Origin: WLJO01 sp032117595
Lineage (GTDB): Bacteria; Actinomycetota; Acidimicrobiia; Acidimicrobiales; Ilumatobacteraceae
DNA: 5,019 nucleotides
Assembly: GCA_032117595.1 (NCBI GenBank)
Contig: JAULYZ010000166.1
Location: 1-5,019 of the forward strand
Reading direction: 5' to 3'
Shown one piece after another: positions 1 to 5,019 of the stretch; the first letter of the stretch is position 1, and every line of letters begins with the position of its first letter. The notes below the pieces were generated by a model that was not told the origin of the DNA, did not search any database, and was given only the letters and a program-made list of their open reading frames with translations. Position numbers and translations under genes: made by a program.

Positions 1-218
1 TCAGCGATGGTTTGCTGCACGGCTACAACGTGACCTGTGCGCTCCACGGCGCCCAGTTCGATGTGCGTGACGGGTCGCATAAAGGCCCGCCGGCCTACTG
101 CGGTGTCCGTTCGTTCCCGGTCGCTGAGGGGCCCGATGGCGTCGTCGTCACGGTGGCCTCGAAGAAGTCGAGCGGGCCGTCAGACGGCCCTCCGAGCGGC
201 TATTACCAGACACGCTGA
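1..218 (+). CDS. Rieske [2Fe-2S] ferredoxin-like protein, C-terminal part (5' end outside window)
   Basis: The frame is open from the left edge (codons from position 3) to TGA at 216-218, leaving about 71 residues. The sequence DGLLHGYNVTCALHGAQFD carries the second Rieske cluster-binding box, C-x2-H-G: Cys codon at 36-38, His codon at 45-47. The matching first box (C-x-H) would lie upstream, outside the window. Rieske ferredoxins are small soluble electron carriers, for example for dioxygenases, or domains of larger oxygenases and nitrite reductases. Here the protein ends about 55 residues after the cluster box with a Ser/Gly/Pro-rich tail, which suits a small ferredoxin or a C-terminal Rieske domain better than a large oxygenase alpha subunit. 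It converges on the selenoprotein gene, with 78 bp between the two stops. The partner enzyme is not visible. Family assignment is good; specific role is unknown. Confidence 0.8.
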   Translation, partial: SDGLLHGYNVTCALHGAQFDVRDGSHKGPPAYCGVRSFPVAEGPDGVVVTVASKKSSGPSDGPPSGYYQTR

Positions 219-254
219 GCCGACCCCGTCGGCGCCATCAGCCCGACCGTTCGT

Positions 255-300
255 TCAGCCGGTTCTGCTCAGCCGGTTCTGCTCAGCCGGATCTGCTCAG
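255..300. repeat. 14-bp tandem repeat, three copies plus a 4-bp stub
   Basis: The unit TCAGCCGGTTCTGC repeats directly at 255-268, 269-282 and 283-296 (the last with one T-to-A change). A partial TCAG at 297-300 overlaps the stop codon of the minus-strand gene. It lies in the 78-bp gap between two converging genes. On the minus strand every unit contributes TGA (at 297-299, 283-285, 269-271, 255-257). Because 14 is not a multiple of 3, these fall in all three frames. CCGG tetramers in neighbouring units could pair weakly, but I see no convincing intrinsic terminator. The rest of the gap (219-254) shows nothing recognisable. Confidence 0.9.
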
Positions 301-992
301 GACGGCTCGATCAACTCGAGTGCGCGATCGACCTTGCCGAACCACAGGTCGACGAGCGTTCCGTCCGCCAGGTAGAGCGCGACGGTGGGCTGGCCCACCA
401 CACCGAGCTCGGCCCACGAGCGACCTGACTCGTCCCAGTAGATGGGGAACGTCAACGGACCGGTGTCGGCCACGAAGTCTTCGGCATCGCGCAGGGTCTG
501 CTGGGTGCCGAGGCCGATGACCTCGAGAACTCCTTGGTGCTGTCGGGCGAACTGCTCGACGTCGGGCGCCTCGGCCCGGCAGGTCGTTCAATACGGCGCC
601 CAGAACCAGATGGCGAGCGGCTTGTCGCCGGGGAGCAGCGTGCTCAGGTCGACCAGTTGTCCCGAGGCGAGGTCGCGGACCTTCACCTTCGGGAGCGGTG
701 ATTCCCCAGGACTGCCGGTGGTGGGTGTTGCGGTTGCCCCGCCCGACGAGCCACTCCCACCGGAGGAGTCGTTGTCGTTCGACGTACTCGAACCGTCGGG
801 TGCTTCATTCGTGCCGGACGCCCCGGAGGACTCGGCCGGGTTGGCCACGGACGCCTCGATGTCGTCGTCGCCGGCGCAGCCAGCGGCGAGCAGGCTGGCT
901 GCGAGGAGACCAGCCGCAACGAGCGTGCGCCCCCGGGACACAGAGCGACCCGCGCCAGCCGAATACCTCGAAGCAGCGCACTGCCGTTTCAC
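297..992 (-). CDS. Predicted selenocysteine-containing TlpA/thioredoxin-like lipoprotein (UxxC), TGA read through at 588-590
   Basis: Thiol-disulfide oxidoreductase-like protein predicted to sit outside the cell membrane on a lipid anchor. Read from GTG at 992 to TGA at 297-299 it has 231 residues, counting one in-frame TGA at residue 135. Residues 1-39 are a signal peptide ending in a lipobox (SLLAAGC, lipidated Cys39). Residues 40-95 are a Ser/Gly/Asp/Thr-rich linker. Residues 100-231 are a thioredoxin-fold domain: LAIWFWAPY, then TGA, then TTCRAEAP, with a cis-Pro motif GQPT at Pro202. TlpA-family proteins normally read W-C-x-x-C here, so the TGA replaces the attacking cysteine while the resolving Cys138 is kept. 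Homologous-looking sequence continues without another stop, which favours selenocysteine over decay. GTG at 941 is an alternative start giving a shorter signal peptide; neither start has a good ribosome site. A TGC-to-TGA mutation or sequencing error is the main alternative. Confidence 0.82.
552..582 (-). promoter_or_regulatory. Candidate bacterial SECIS hairpin just downstream of the TGA
   Basis: In the mRNA an all-GC five-pair stem, CGGGC (578-574) with GCCCG (567-563), closes a six-base loop CGAGGC (573-568). An outer CUGC (582-579) can pair with GCAG (555-552), leaving a seven-base bulge on the 3' side. The loop begins 14 bases after the TGA and its second base is G, 16 bases after the TGA. 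Bacterial SECIS elements are hairpins inside the coding region shortly after UGA, with a G near the start of the apical loop, and are bound by SelB. The fit is reasonable but the spacing is at the short limit, and GC-rich DNA forms such hairpins by chance. Folding was done by eye. Confidence 0.5.
588..590 (-). other. In-frame TGA, probable selenocysteine codon (Sec135)
   Basis: On the minus strand the codons run TGG GCG CCG TAT TGA ACG ACC TGC CGG. The TGA falls precisely on the first Cys position of the CxxC redox motif, giving U-T-T-C. This is the position at which selenocysteine is found in thioredoxin-fold selenoproteins. Recoding would need SelA, SelB, SelC and SelD, none of which is in this window. 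Confidence 0.8.
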
Positions 993-1023
993 GCGGCCGA
1001 CGCTACCGCCCTAGGGTTCGCCC
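993..1023. promoter_or_regulatory. Short divergent intergenic region
   Basis: Only 31 bp separate the GTG at 992 (minus) from the ATG at 1024 (plus). If the lipoprotein starts at GTG 941, the gap grows to 82 bp. A palindrome CCCTAGGG lies at 1009-1016. Its AGGG (1013-1016), seven bases before the thiolase ATG, is a weak possible ribosome site. No clear -10/-35 pair is visible. At least one promoter must lie inside a neighbouring reading frame, or transcripts are nearly leaderless. Confidence 0.4.
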
Positions 1024-2246
1024 ATGACACGCGAAGCATGGATCATCGACGCCGTCCGTTCGCCCCGGGGCAAGGGCAAGGAAACGGGAAGCCTCCACAA
1101 CGTCCACCCGCAGCGGATCCTCGCCCAGGTCCTGAACTCGCTGCGCGACCGGGTGGGTTTCGACACCGCCGAGGTCGACGACGTGGTGATGGGTTGTGGT
1201 GCCGGCAGCGGTGATCACTCGATGGACATCGCGCGCATGGCCGCGCTCGACGCAGGTTGGTCGCTCGACCCGGGGTCACCCTCAACCGGTTCTGCGGCTC
1301 GGGCCAGCAGGCCGTGATGTTCGCAGCCCAGGGTGTGCTGTCCGGCTTCCAGGACATCGTGGTGGCCGGGGGCGTGGAGTCGATGTCACGACCCGCGCCA
1401 CTGCACGTCGACGGCTTCACGGCGAACAACGACCACCTCTTCGCTCAGTACGCAATGGTCGCCCAGGGCATCAGCGCGGATCTCATCGCCACGGTCGAGG
1501 GTTTCTCGCGCGAGGAGTGCGACCAGATCGCCGTCGACAGTCAGGCGCGGGCCGCCGCCGCACTCGCCGAGGGACGCTTCGACCGGAGCCTCGTGCCGAT
1601 CCATCACAACGACGGGACCCTTGCCCTCGACCGCGAGGAATACCCGCGCGCCGGCACCGCACTCGCCGACCTCGCCAAGCTCACCCCGAGTTTCGAGGGC
1701 ATGGGCTCGCGCGAGTTCAAGAACGGCCTCACCGTCGACCAGACCGCAAGGCTCGCCTATCCGCAGGTCGACGCCATCCGCCACGTGCACCACGCCGGCA
1801 ACTCGTCCGGCGTCGTCGACGGTGCATCGGCTGTGCTCGTGGTGTCGAGCGACTACGCGAAGGCACACGGCCTCAAGCCGCGGGCAAAAGTCACCATGAC
1901 CGCCGTGGCCGGCACTGACCCCGTCATCATGCTCACTGCCCCCGGACCCGCCACCCTGCGCTGCCTGAAGAAGGCCGGCATGACGATCAACGACATCGAT
2001 CTGATCGAGGTCAACGAGGCCTTTGCCGCTGTGGTGCTCAAGTTCCTCCGCGACACCGGGGCCGACTGGAACAAGTGCAACGTGAACGGCGGGGCCATTG
2101 CGCTCGGCCACCCCATCGGCGCAACAGGCGGAATGCTCATCGGCACGGCGGTTGACGAGCTCGAGCGCAGCGGGAAGTCCACCGCACTCATCACCATGTG
2201 CACGGGCGGTGGAATGGGCACTGCCACCATCATCGAGCGCGTCTGA
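1024..2246 (+). CDS. Thiolase (acetyl-CoA C-acyltransferase family), with a -1 frameshift near 1269-1275
   Basis: Thiolases cleave 3-ketoacyl-CoA with CoA at the end of beta-oxidation, or condense two acyl-CoAs in reverse. The 5' part (from ATG 1024, MTREAWIIDAVRSPRGKG) is in one frame and the rest (PGVTLNRFCGSG to CTGGGMG) in the -1 frame, ending at TGA 2244-2246. Joined at the CCCGGGG run they give about 407 residues, a normal thiolase length. Catalytic features are intact in the joined protein: nucleophile Cys91 in NRFCGSG, Asn331 in VNEAFA, His363 in GHPIGATGG and Cys393 in CTGGGMG. The frame change falls just before the nucleophile, so neither piece alone would be active. One base missing from the C or G run (Asp-Pro-Gly-Val restored), or a four-base loss that also removed one codon, would explain it. 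It precedes the crotonase gene by 2 bp. Substrate chain length cannot be inferred. Family is certain; whether the gene is intact is not. Confidence 0.88.
1269..1275 (+). other. Frameshift point; CCCGGGG run matching a -1 slippery heptamer
   Basis: In the upstream thiolase frame the codons are GAC CCG GGG TCA. The seven bases C CCG GGG fit the X XXY YYZ pattern. A -1 slip here yields Asp-Pro-Gly-Val-Thr-Leu-Asn-Arg-Phe-Cys, exactly restoring the thiolase frame. The same run is also where a base is easily lost in sequencing or replication. The only nearby hairpin I see (GGCC-AGCA-GGCC, 1302-1313) starts 26 bases downstream, farther than usual for a frameshift stimulator. Confidence 0.6.
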
Positions 2247-2248
2247 CC

Positions 2249-3034
2249 ATGACGGGGCTGGCCGACCGCTACGGCGACGTCACCGTGACGGTTGGCGACA
2301 ACCACGTCGCCACGGTGACGCTGCGGCGCCCTCCCGACAATTTCTTCGATACGGCACTCATTGCGTCCATCGCGGATGCCTACGAGGCGATCGACGACGA
2401 TCCCCGGTGCCGCTGCATCGTGCTCACCGCCGACGGCAAGAACTTCTGTGCGGGGGCAGCGCTCGGCAAGCGCGGCTCGGACACCGCCGTGGCTCCCGCG
2501 CGACGCCTCTACGACGAGGCCGTGCGGATCTTCTCGGCCCGAACACCGGTCGTGGCGGCAGTGCGTGGCGCAGCGGTGGGTGGCGGACTGGGGCTTGCGA
2601 TGTCGGCCGACTTCCGCGTCGGCTCGCCCGAGACCCGATGCACCGCAAACTTCGCCCGGCTCGGCTTCCATCACGGCTTCGGTCTCACCGTGACCCTTCC
2701 GCTCGCCGTGGGGCACCAGCGAGCCACCGAGTTGCTCTACACCGGGGTGCGACTCAACGGTGAGGACGCACACAGGATCGGTCTGCTCGATCGTCTTGTC
2801 CCCCCGGCCGAACTCGACGACGAGGCCCACCGACTGGCCGCCGACATCGCGGCGTCGGCACCGCTTGCCGTCCGGTCGATTCGCGAGACCATGCGCGCCG
2901 GTCTGGCGGATCGAGTACGCGCAGCAACCGATCGCGAGAAGGCCGAGCAGGATCGCCTCAACCGCACCGCCGACTTCGCCGAGGGCGTGCGTGCGATGGC
3001 AGAGCGACGGCTACCGCGCTTCGAGGGCCGCTAG
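2249..3034 (+). CDS. Enoyl-CoA hydratase/isomerase (crotonase) family protein
   Basis: Crotonase-fold enzyme of 261 residues, the usual family size, from ATG 2249 to TAG 3032-3034. The start is chosen because it lies 2 bp after the thiolase stop and gives a standard N-terminus. Oxyanion-hole segments are visible: NFCAGAALG (65-73) and RGAAVGGGLGLAMSADF (106-122). The segment ATELLYTG has Glu161, matching the second catalytic Glu of enoyl-CoA hydratase (Glu164 in the rat enzyme). The first catalytic Glu (rat Glu144, in PEILLG) appears replaced by Phe135 in ANFARLG. Classical hydration uses both acids, so this may be an isomerase or another crotonase reaction, or a hydratase with altered chemistry. 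It is likely co-transcribed with, and translationally coupled to, the thiolase. Its last 24 bases overlap the converging flavoprotein gene. Family is certain; reaction is open. Confidence 0.92.
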   Translation: MTGLADRYGDVTVTVGDNHVATVTLRRPPDNFFDTALIASIADAYEAIDDDPRCRCIVLTADGKNFCAGAALGKRGSDTAVAPARRLYDEAVRIFSARTPVVAAVRGAAVGGGLGLAMSADFRVGSPETRCTANFARLGFHHGFGLTVTLPLAVGHQRATELLYTGVRLNGEDAHRIGLLDRLVPPAELDDEAHRLAADIAASAPLAVRSIRETMRAGLADRVRAATDREKAEQDRLNRTADFAEGVRAMAERRLPRFEGR

Positions 3035-3568
3035 GAGATTGGCCATCCGCTCGCCCACGGCGAGCGCAACCGACTCGTCGGAGCACGATCCGTCGGCGCG
3101 GAGGTAGTCGGCACCCTTCTTCAACTCGACCGCCGGCTCGGCCACCACGGTGTTGCCGAAGAAGGGCATCACGCCGTTGAGGTACTGGAGCGCCTTGGCA
3201 CCACCACCGCCACCGCCGGAACTCATCGCCGTGATCACCTTGCCGGTGAGCACATGCTGACCCGGCGGCCGGGTCGCCCAGTCGATTGCGTTCTTGAGCA
3301 CCGCCGGGAGGTGCCCGTTGTACTCGGGGGTCGCAATCAACACCGCATCGGCTGCGGTGACCGCTGCGCGCCACTCCAACGCAACGGCGTGCTCCGAACC
3401 GGGCTGGTCGAGGTCGAAGTTGTAATACGGGATCCGGTCAATCGCGAATTCGTCGAGCTGCAGCGACGCGTGCGCGGCCCGACGGGCCATCGCAATCAGT
3501 CCGCGGTTGGAGGAGTCGGAGCGGAGGCTCCCGCAGAGAACAAGGACCCGGTACGTCGTTGCCGTCAT
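3011..3568 (-). CDS. NAD(P)H-dependent FMN reductase family flavoprotein
   Basis: Small flavodoxin-fold oxidoreductase of 185 residues (ATG 3566-3568 to TAG 3011-3013), typical of NADPH-dependent FMN reductase / azoreductase-like proteins. These use NAD(P)H to reduce flavin, quinones or azo compounds in the cytoplasm. Visible motifs are the phosphate-binding loop GSLRSDSSN (13-21) after a hydrophobic first strand (YRVLVLC), and PEYNGHLPAVLKNAIDW (81-97), the conserved flavin-contacting segment of the family. A six-Gly run (118-123, SSGGGGGGAK) sits where members carry a Gly-rich loop. It begins only 3 bp after the acyl-CoA dehydrogenase stop, so it is the third gene of the minus-strand operon. 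A GAGG (3581-3584) lies 12 bases upstream, a little far for an ideal ribosome site. The physiological substrate is unknown. Confidence 0.92.
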   Translation of the reverse strand: MTATTYRVLVLCGSLRSDSSNRGLIAMARRAAHASLQLDEFAIDRIPYYNFDLDQPGSEHAVALEWRAAVTAADAVLIATPEYNGHLPAVLKNAIDWATRPPGQHVLTGKVITAMSSGGGGGGAKALQYLNGVMPFFGNTVVAEPAVELKKGADYLRADGSCSDESVALAVGERMANLLAALEAR

Positions 3569-3571
3569 GAT

Positions 3572-4723
3572 TCAGTAGGACCTCGGAAGGCTGAGTGAGT
3601 GTTGCGATACGAAGTTGAGGATCATCTCCCGACTCACCGGTGCGATACGCAGCAGGCGGGTCATGCCCCACAACGTTGCGAGACCGTACTCGGTGGCCAT
3701 CCCGTTGCCCCCGTGCACCTGAATGGCTTGGTCGAGTGCGGCGAGGGCCGCGTCGGTGGCCGCAAGCTTCGCCATGTTCGATGCCTCGGCCGCGTCGTGT
3801 CCGTTGTCGTAGAGCCAGCAGGCCTTTGCGGTCATGAGCCGTGCGAGTTCCACATCGACCTTCGCCTTTGCGAGCGGATGGGCGACTCCCTGGTGCGAAC
3901 CGATCGGCACGCCCCACACTGACCGTTCCCTCGCATAGGCCGCAGCGCGGTCGAGCGCGTAGCGAGCGATGCCGTTGACGAGTGCCGCTGTGAGGATCCG
4001 CTCGGGGTTCAGCCCCTCGAAGAGCGGCTTCAGGCCCTCCCCCTCGGCGCCGATGAGGCGGTCGGGCCCTACCTCGACATCGTCGAAGAAGAGCGTGTAC
4101 TGCTTCTCCGGTTCGACAATCTGCATGTCGATGATCTCGCGTCCGAGACCCGGGGCATCGGTGTCCACCACGAAGAGACTGAGCCGACCGCGTCCCGTTC
4201 GCTCGTCCATCGAGGTGCGGGTGACGACGAGGATCGACTCGGCCTCGTCGACGCCGGAGATGTAGTACTTCTGGCCATTGATGCGATAGCCATCCCCGTG
4301 ACGGGTTGCCACGGTCGAGATGCGGTGACTGTTCGAGCCCGCATCGGGTTCGGTGATAGCGAACACCATCTTGTGCCCCGCGCTGAGGCCCGGGAGCCAA
4401 CGCTGCTTCTGATCGTCGGTACCGAACCTGGCAATGATCGACCCGCAGATGGCGGGGGACACGAGCATGAGCAGCAGCGGGCATCCCGCAGCCGACACCT
4501 CCTCGCACACCGTTGCCAGCTCGGTCATGCCACCACCACCGCCGCCGTACTCCACCGGCAGGTTGACGCCCATGAAACCGGCGGCGCCGAGCTCGTCCCA
4601 CAACTCCGACGATGGCTCCTTGGCTCGCGACTTGCGCAGGTAATAGCCGTGCCCGTAGCGGTTGGCGATGCCCGAAACGCTCTCGCGCAGCAGTTGCAAC
4701 TCGGTCGACTCGACAAAACCCAT
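3572..4723 (-). CDS. Acyl-CoA dehydrogenase family protein
   Basis: FAD-dependent alpha,beta-dehydrogenation of an acyl-CoA, first step of acyl-CoA oxidation, with electrons normally passed to electron-transfer flavoprotein. It has 383 residues, normal for the family. ATG at 4721-4723 is chosen because a GAGG (4730-4733) lies six bases upstream and the protein then starts with the usual helical domain. FAITEPDAGSNS (121-132) and ING-QKYYISG (148-157) are the flavin and substrate beta-domain motifs. IQVHGGNGMATEYG (334-347) is the conserved C-terminal segment. The usual catalytic Glu of the YEGT motif is absent: the matching stretch is RIAPVSREM (359-367). Glu241 in GLNPERI aligns with the alternative base used by isovaleryl-CoA and long-chain acyl-CoA dehydrogenases. 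The gene lies between the LivF-like gene (16-bp gap) and the flavin reductase (3-bp gap). Substrate is not identifiable; branched-chain acyl-CoA is one possibility given the LivF neighbour. Confidence 0.93.
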   Translation of the reverse strand: MGFVESTELQLLRESVSGIANRYGHGYYLRKSRAKEPSSELWDELGAAGFMGVNLPVEYGGGGGGMTELATVCEEVSAAGCPLLLMLVSPAICGSIIARFGTDDQKQRWLPGLSAGHKMVFAITEPDAGSNSHRISTVATRHGDGYRINGQKYYISGVDEAESILVVTRTSMDERTGRGRLSLFVVDTDAPGLGREIIDMQIVEPEKQYTLFFDDVEVGPDRLIGAEGEGLKPLFEGLNPERILTAALVNGIARYALDRAAAYARERSVWGVPIGSHQGVAHPLAKAKVDVELARLMTAKACWLYDNGHDAAEASNMAKLAATDAALAALDQAIQVHGGNGMATEYGLATLWGMTRLLRIAPVSREMILNFVSQHSLSLPRSY

Positions 4724-4729
4724 CAGATA

Positions 4730-4738
4730 CCTCGCTCC
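4730..4738 (-). promoter_or_regulatory. Ribosome binding site of the acyl-CoA dehydrogenase gene
   Basis: The minus-strand sequence GGAGCGAGG ends six bases before the ATG at 4723, and GAGG is at 4730-4733. It follows directly after the TAA of the upstream ABC gene. It supports this start over longer in-frame readings that would run back into the ABC gene. Confidence 0.65.
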
Positions 4739-4739
4739 A

Positions 4740-5019
4740 TTACGTGCCGAGGTACGCACCCGAGAGGTGCGACTCGATCTCGGACGGCAGCCCGGAATAG
4801 GGAATACGGCCCGACACCATGACGGCGGCGCGGTCAGCAAACCCCAGCACCGTGCGGGCGAACTGCTCCACCACCACCACCGACACCCCACTAGCCGCGA
4901 TCTCGCGCACCGAGGCGTACAACGACTCCACCACCATCGGGGCGAGTCCCATCGACAGCTCGTCGACGAGCAGCACACGCGGCGACGCGATCACGGCGCG
5001 CGCAAGTGCGAGCATCTGT
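4740..5019 (-). CDS. LivF-type ABC transporter ATP-binding protein, C-terminal part (5' end outside window)
   Basis: About 92 residues remain, ending at TAA 4740-4742. LivF-type ATPases are usually around 235 residues, so somewhat over half is missing. The visible start, QMLALARAVIASP, is the helix following the ABC signature. Walker B with the catalytic Glu is RVLLVDE, and the D-loop region is LSMGLAP. The switch position reads VVVVEQ, Gln instead of the usual His, which is characteristic of the LivF/LivG branched-chain amino acid (HAAT) group. The end (MVSGRIPYSGLPSEIES...LSGAYLGT) matches LivF-style tails. Together with LivG, LivH/M permeases and a binding protein, such ATPases power uptake of branched-chain amino acids, amides or related compounds. 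Those partners would be expected upstream, beyond the right edge. It is the first visible gene of the operon with the acyl-CoA dehydrogenase. Confidence 0.9.
   Translation of the reverse strand, partial: QMLALARAVIASPRVLLVDELSMGLAPMVVESLYASVREIAASGVSVVVVEQFARTVLGFADRAAVMVSGRIPYSGLPSEIESHLSGAYLGT

Noticed and set aside
283..591. Minus-strand open frame beginning with TTG right after the internal TGA, as if a separate gene for the second half.
   Set aside because: It is in a different frame from the thioredoxin domain, is Arg/Pro-rich as expected of an out-of-frame shadow, and shows no recognisable motif. The real continuation is in the frame of the TGA.
588..992. Annotation of the lipoprotein as a complete 134-residue protein ending at the TGA.
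   Set aside because: It would end one residue before the redox centre, and the thioredoxin fold clearly continues in the same frame for 96 codons.
442..1014. Plus-strand open frame of 190 codons opposite the lipoprotein gene.
   Set aside because: It is antisense to the signal peptide, linker and redox domain, which have coherent protein features. No family resemblance is visible on the plus strand.
1853..2830. Long minus-strand open frame (325 codons) across the thiolase and crotonase genes.
   Set aside because: Long antisense frames are common in high-GC DNA. Both plus-strand genes underneath have intact family motifs.
3197..3216. CCACCACCGCC-type low-complexity runs here and near 4529-4547 and 4868-4886, considered as repeats.
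   Set aside because: They are explained by Gly runs in the flavoprotein and dehydrogenase and a Val run in the ABC protein. They are coding, not independent repeats.
3438..4601. Long minus-strand open frame (387 codons) in another frame of the acyl-CoA dehydrogenase region.
   Set aside because: Its composition is Arg/Gly-rich without motifs, and it is a shadow of the dehydrogenase and flavin reductase genes.
1..5019. CRISPR array, tRNA, rRNA, insertion sequence or prophage features.
   Set aside because: No spaced direct repeats, cloverleaf-like segments, transposase motifs or terminal inverted repeats were seen by eye. The only tandem repeat has no spacers.

Overview
This window is GC-rich DNA with strong G/C third-position bias. 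It holds acyl-CoA metabolism genes (thiolase, crotonase-fold protein, acyl-CoA dehydrogenase) next to a LivF-type ABC ATPase. This looks like an actinobacterial chromosome, possibly an uncultured Acidimicrobiia-type lineage. The assignment is an inference from gene content and protein style, because no rRNA or other marker gene is present.

Layout. Positions 1-218 (+) are the C-terminal end of a Rieske-type [2Fe-2S] protein. It converges on a minus-strand gene (297-992) encoding a lipoprotein with a TlpA/thioredoxin-like domain. A 14-bp tandem repeat (255-300) lies between the two 3' ends. A 31-bp divergent gap follows, then a plus-strand pair: a thiolase (1024-2246, needing one -1 frame change) and a crotonase-fold protein (2249-3034). 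The last third is a minus-strand operon read from the right edge: LivF-type ABC ATPase (partial, 4740-5019), acyl-CoA dehydrogenase (3572-4723) and NAD(P)H-dependent FMN reductase-like flavoprotein (3011-3568). The reductase's 3' end overlaps the crotonase gene tail to tail by 24 bp.

Main discovery. The lipoprotein gene has an in-frame TGA at 588-590, exactly where the first cysteine of the thioredoxin CxxC motif belongs (WAPY-[TGA]-TTCRAEAP). The frame then stays open for 96 more codons, through a normal thioredoxin-fold C-terminal half with the cis-Pro motif, to a TGA stop at 297-299. A GC-rich hairpin starts a few bases after the internal TGA. The best reading is a selenocysteine (UxxC) membrane-anchored thiol-disulfide oxidoreductase of 231 residues. 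A simple stop-codon search would split or truncate it. Other genes here (218, 2246, 3572) use TGA as an ordinary stop, so a general reassignment of TGA is unlikely.

Functionally, the right side fits uptake of branched-chain amino acids or a similar substrate (LivF) with acyl-CoA oxidation (dehydrogenase, crotonase, thiolase). The substrates cannot be fixed from sequence alone. The thiolase frame change sits in a CCCGGGG run that also reads as a -1 slippery heptamer. A one-base sequencing or assembly loss, or a real mutation, is the more economical explanation.
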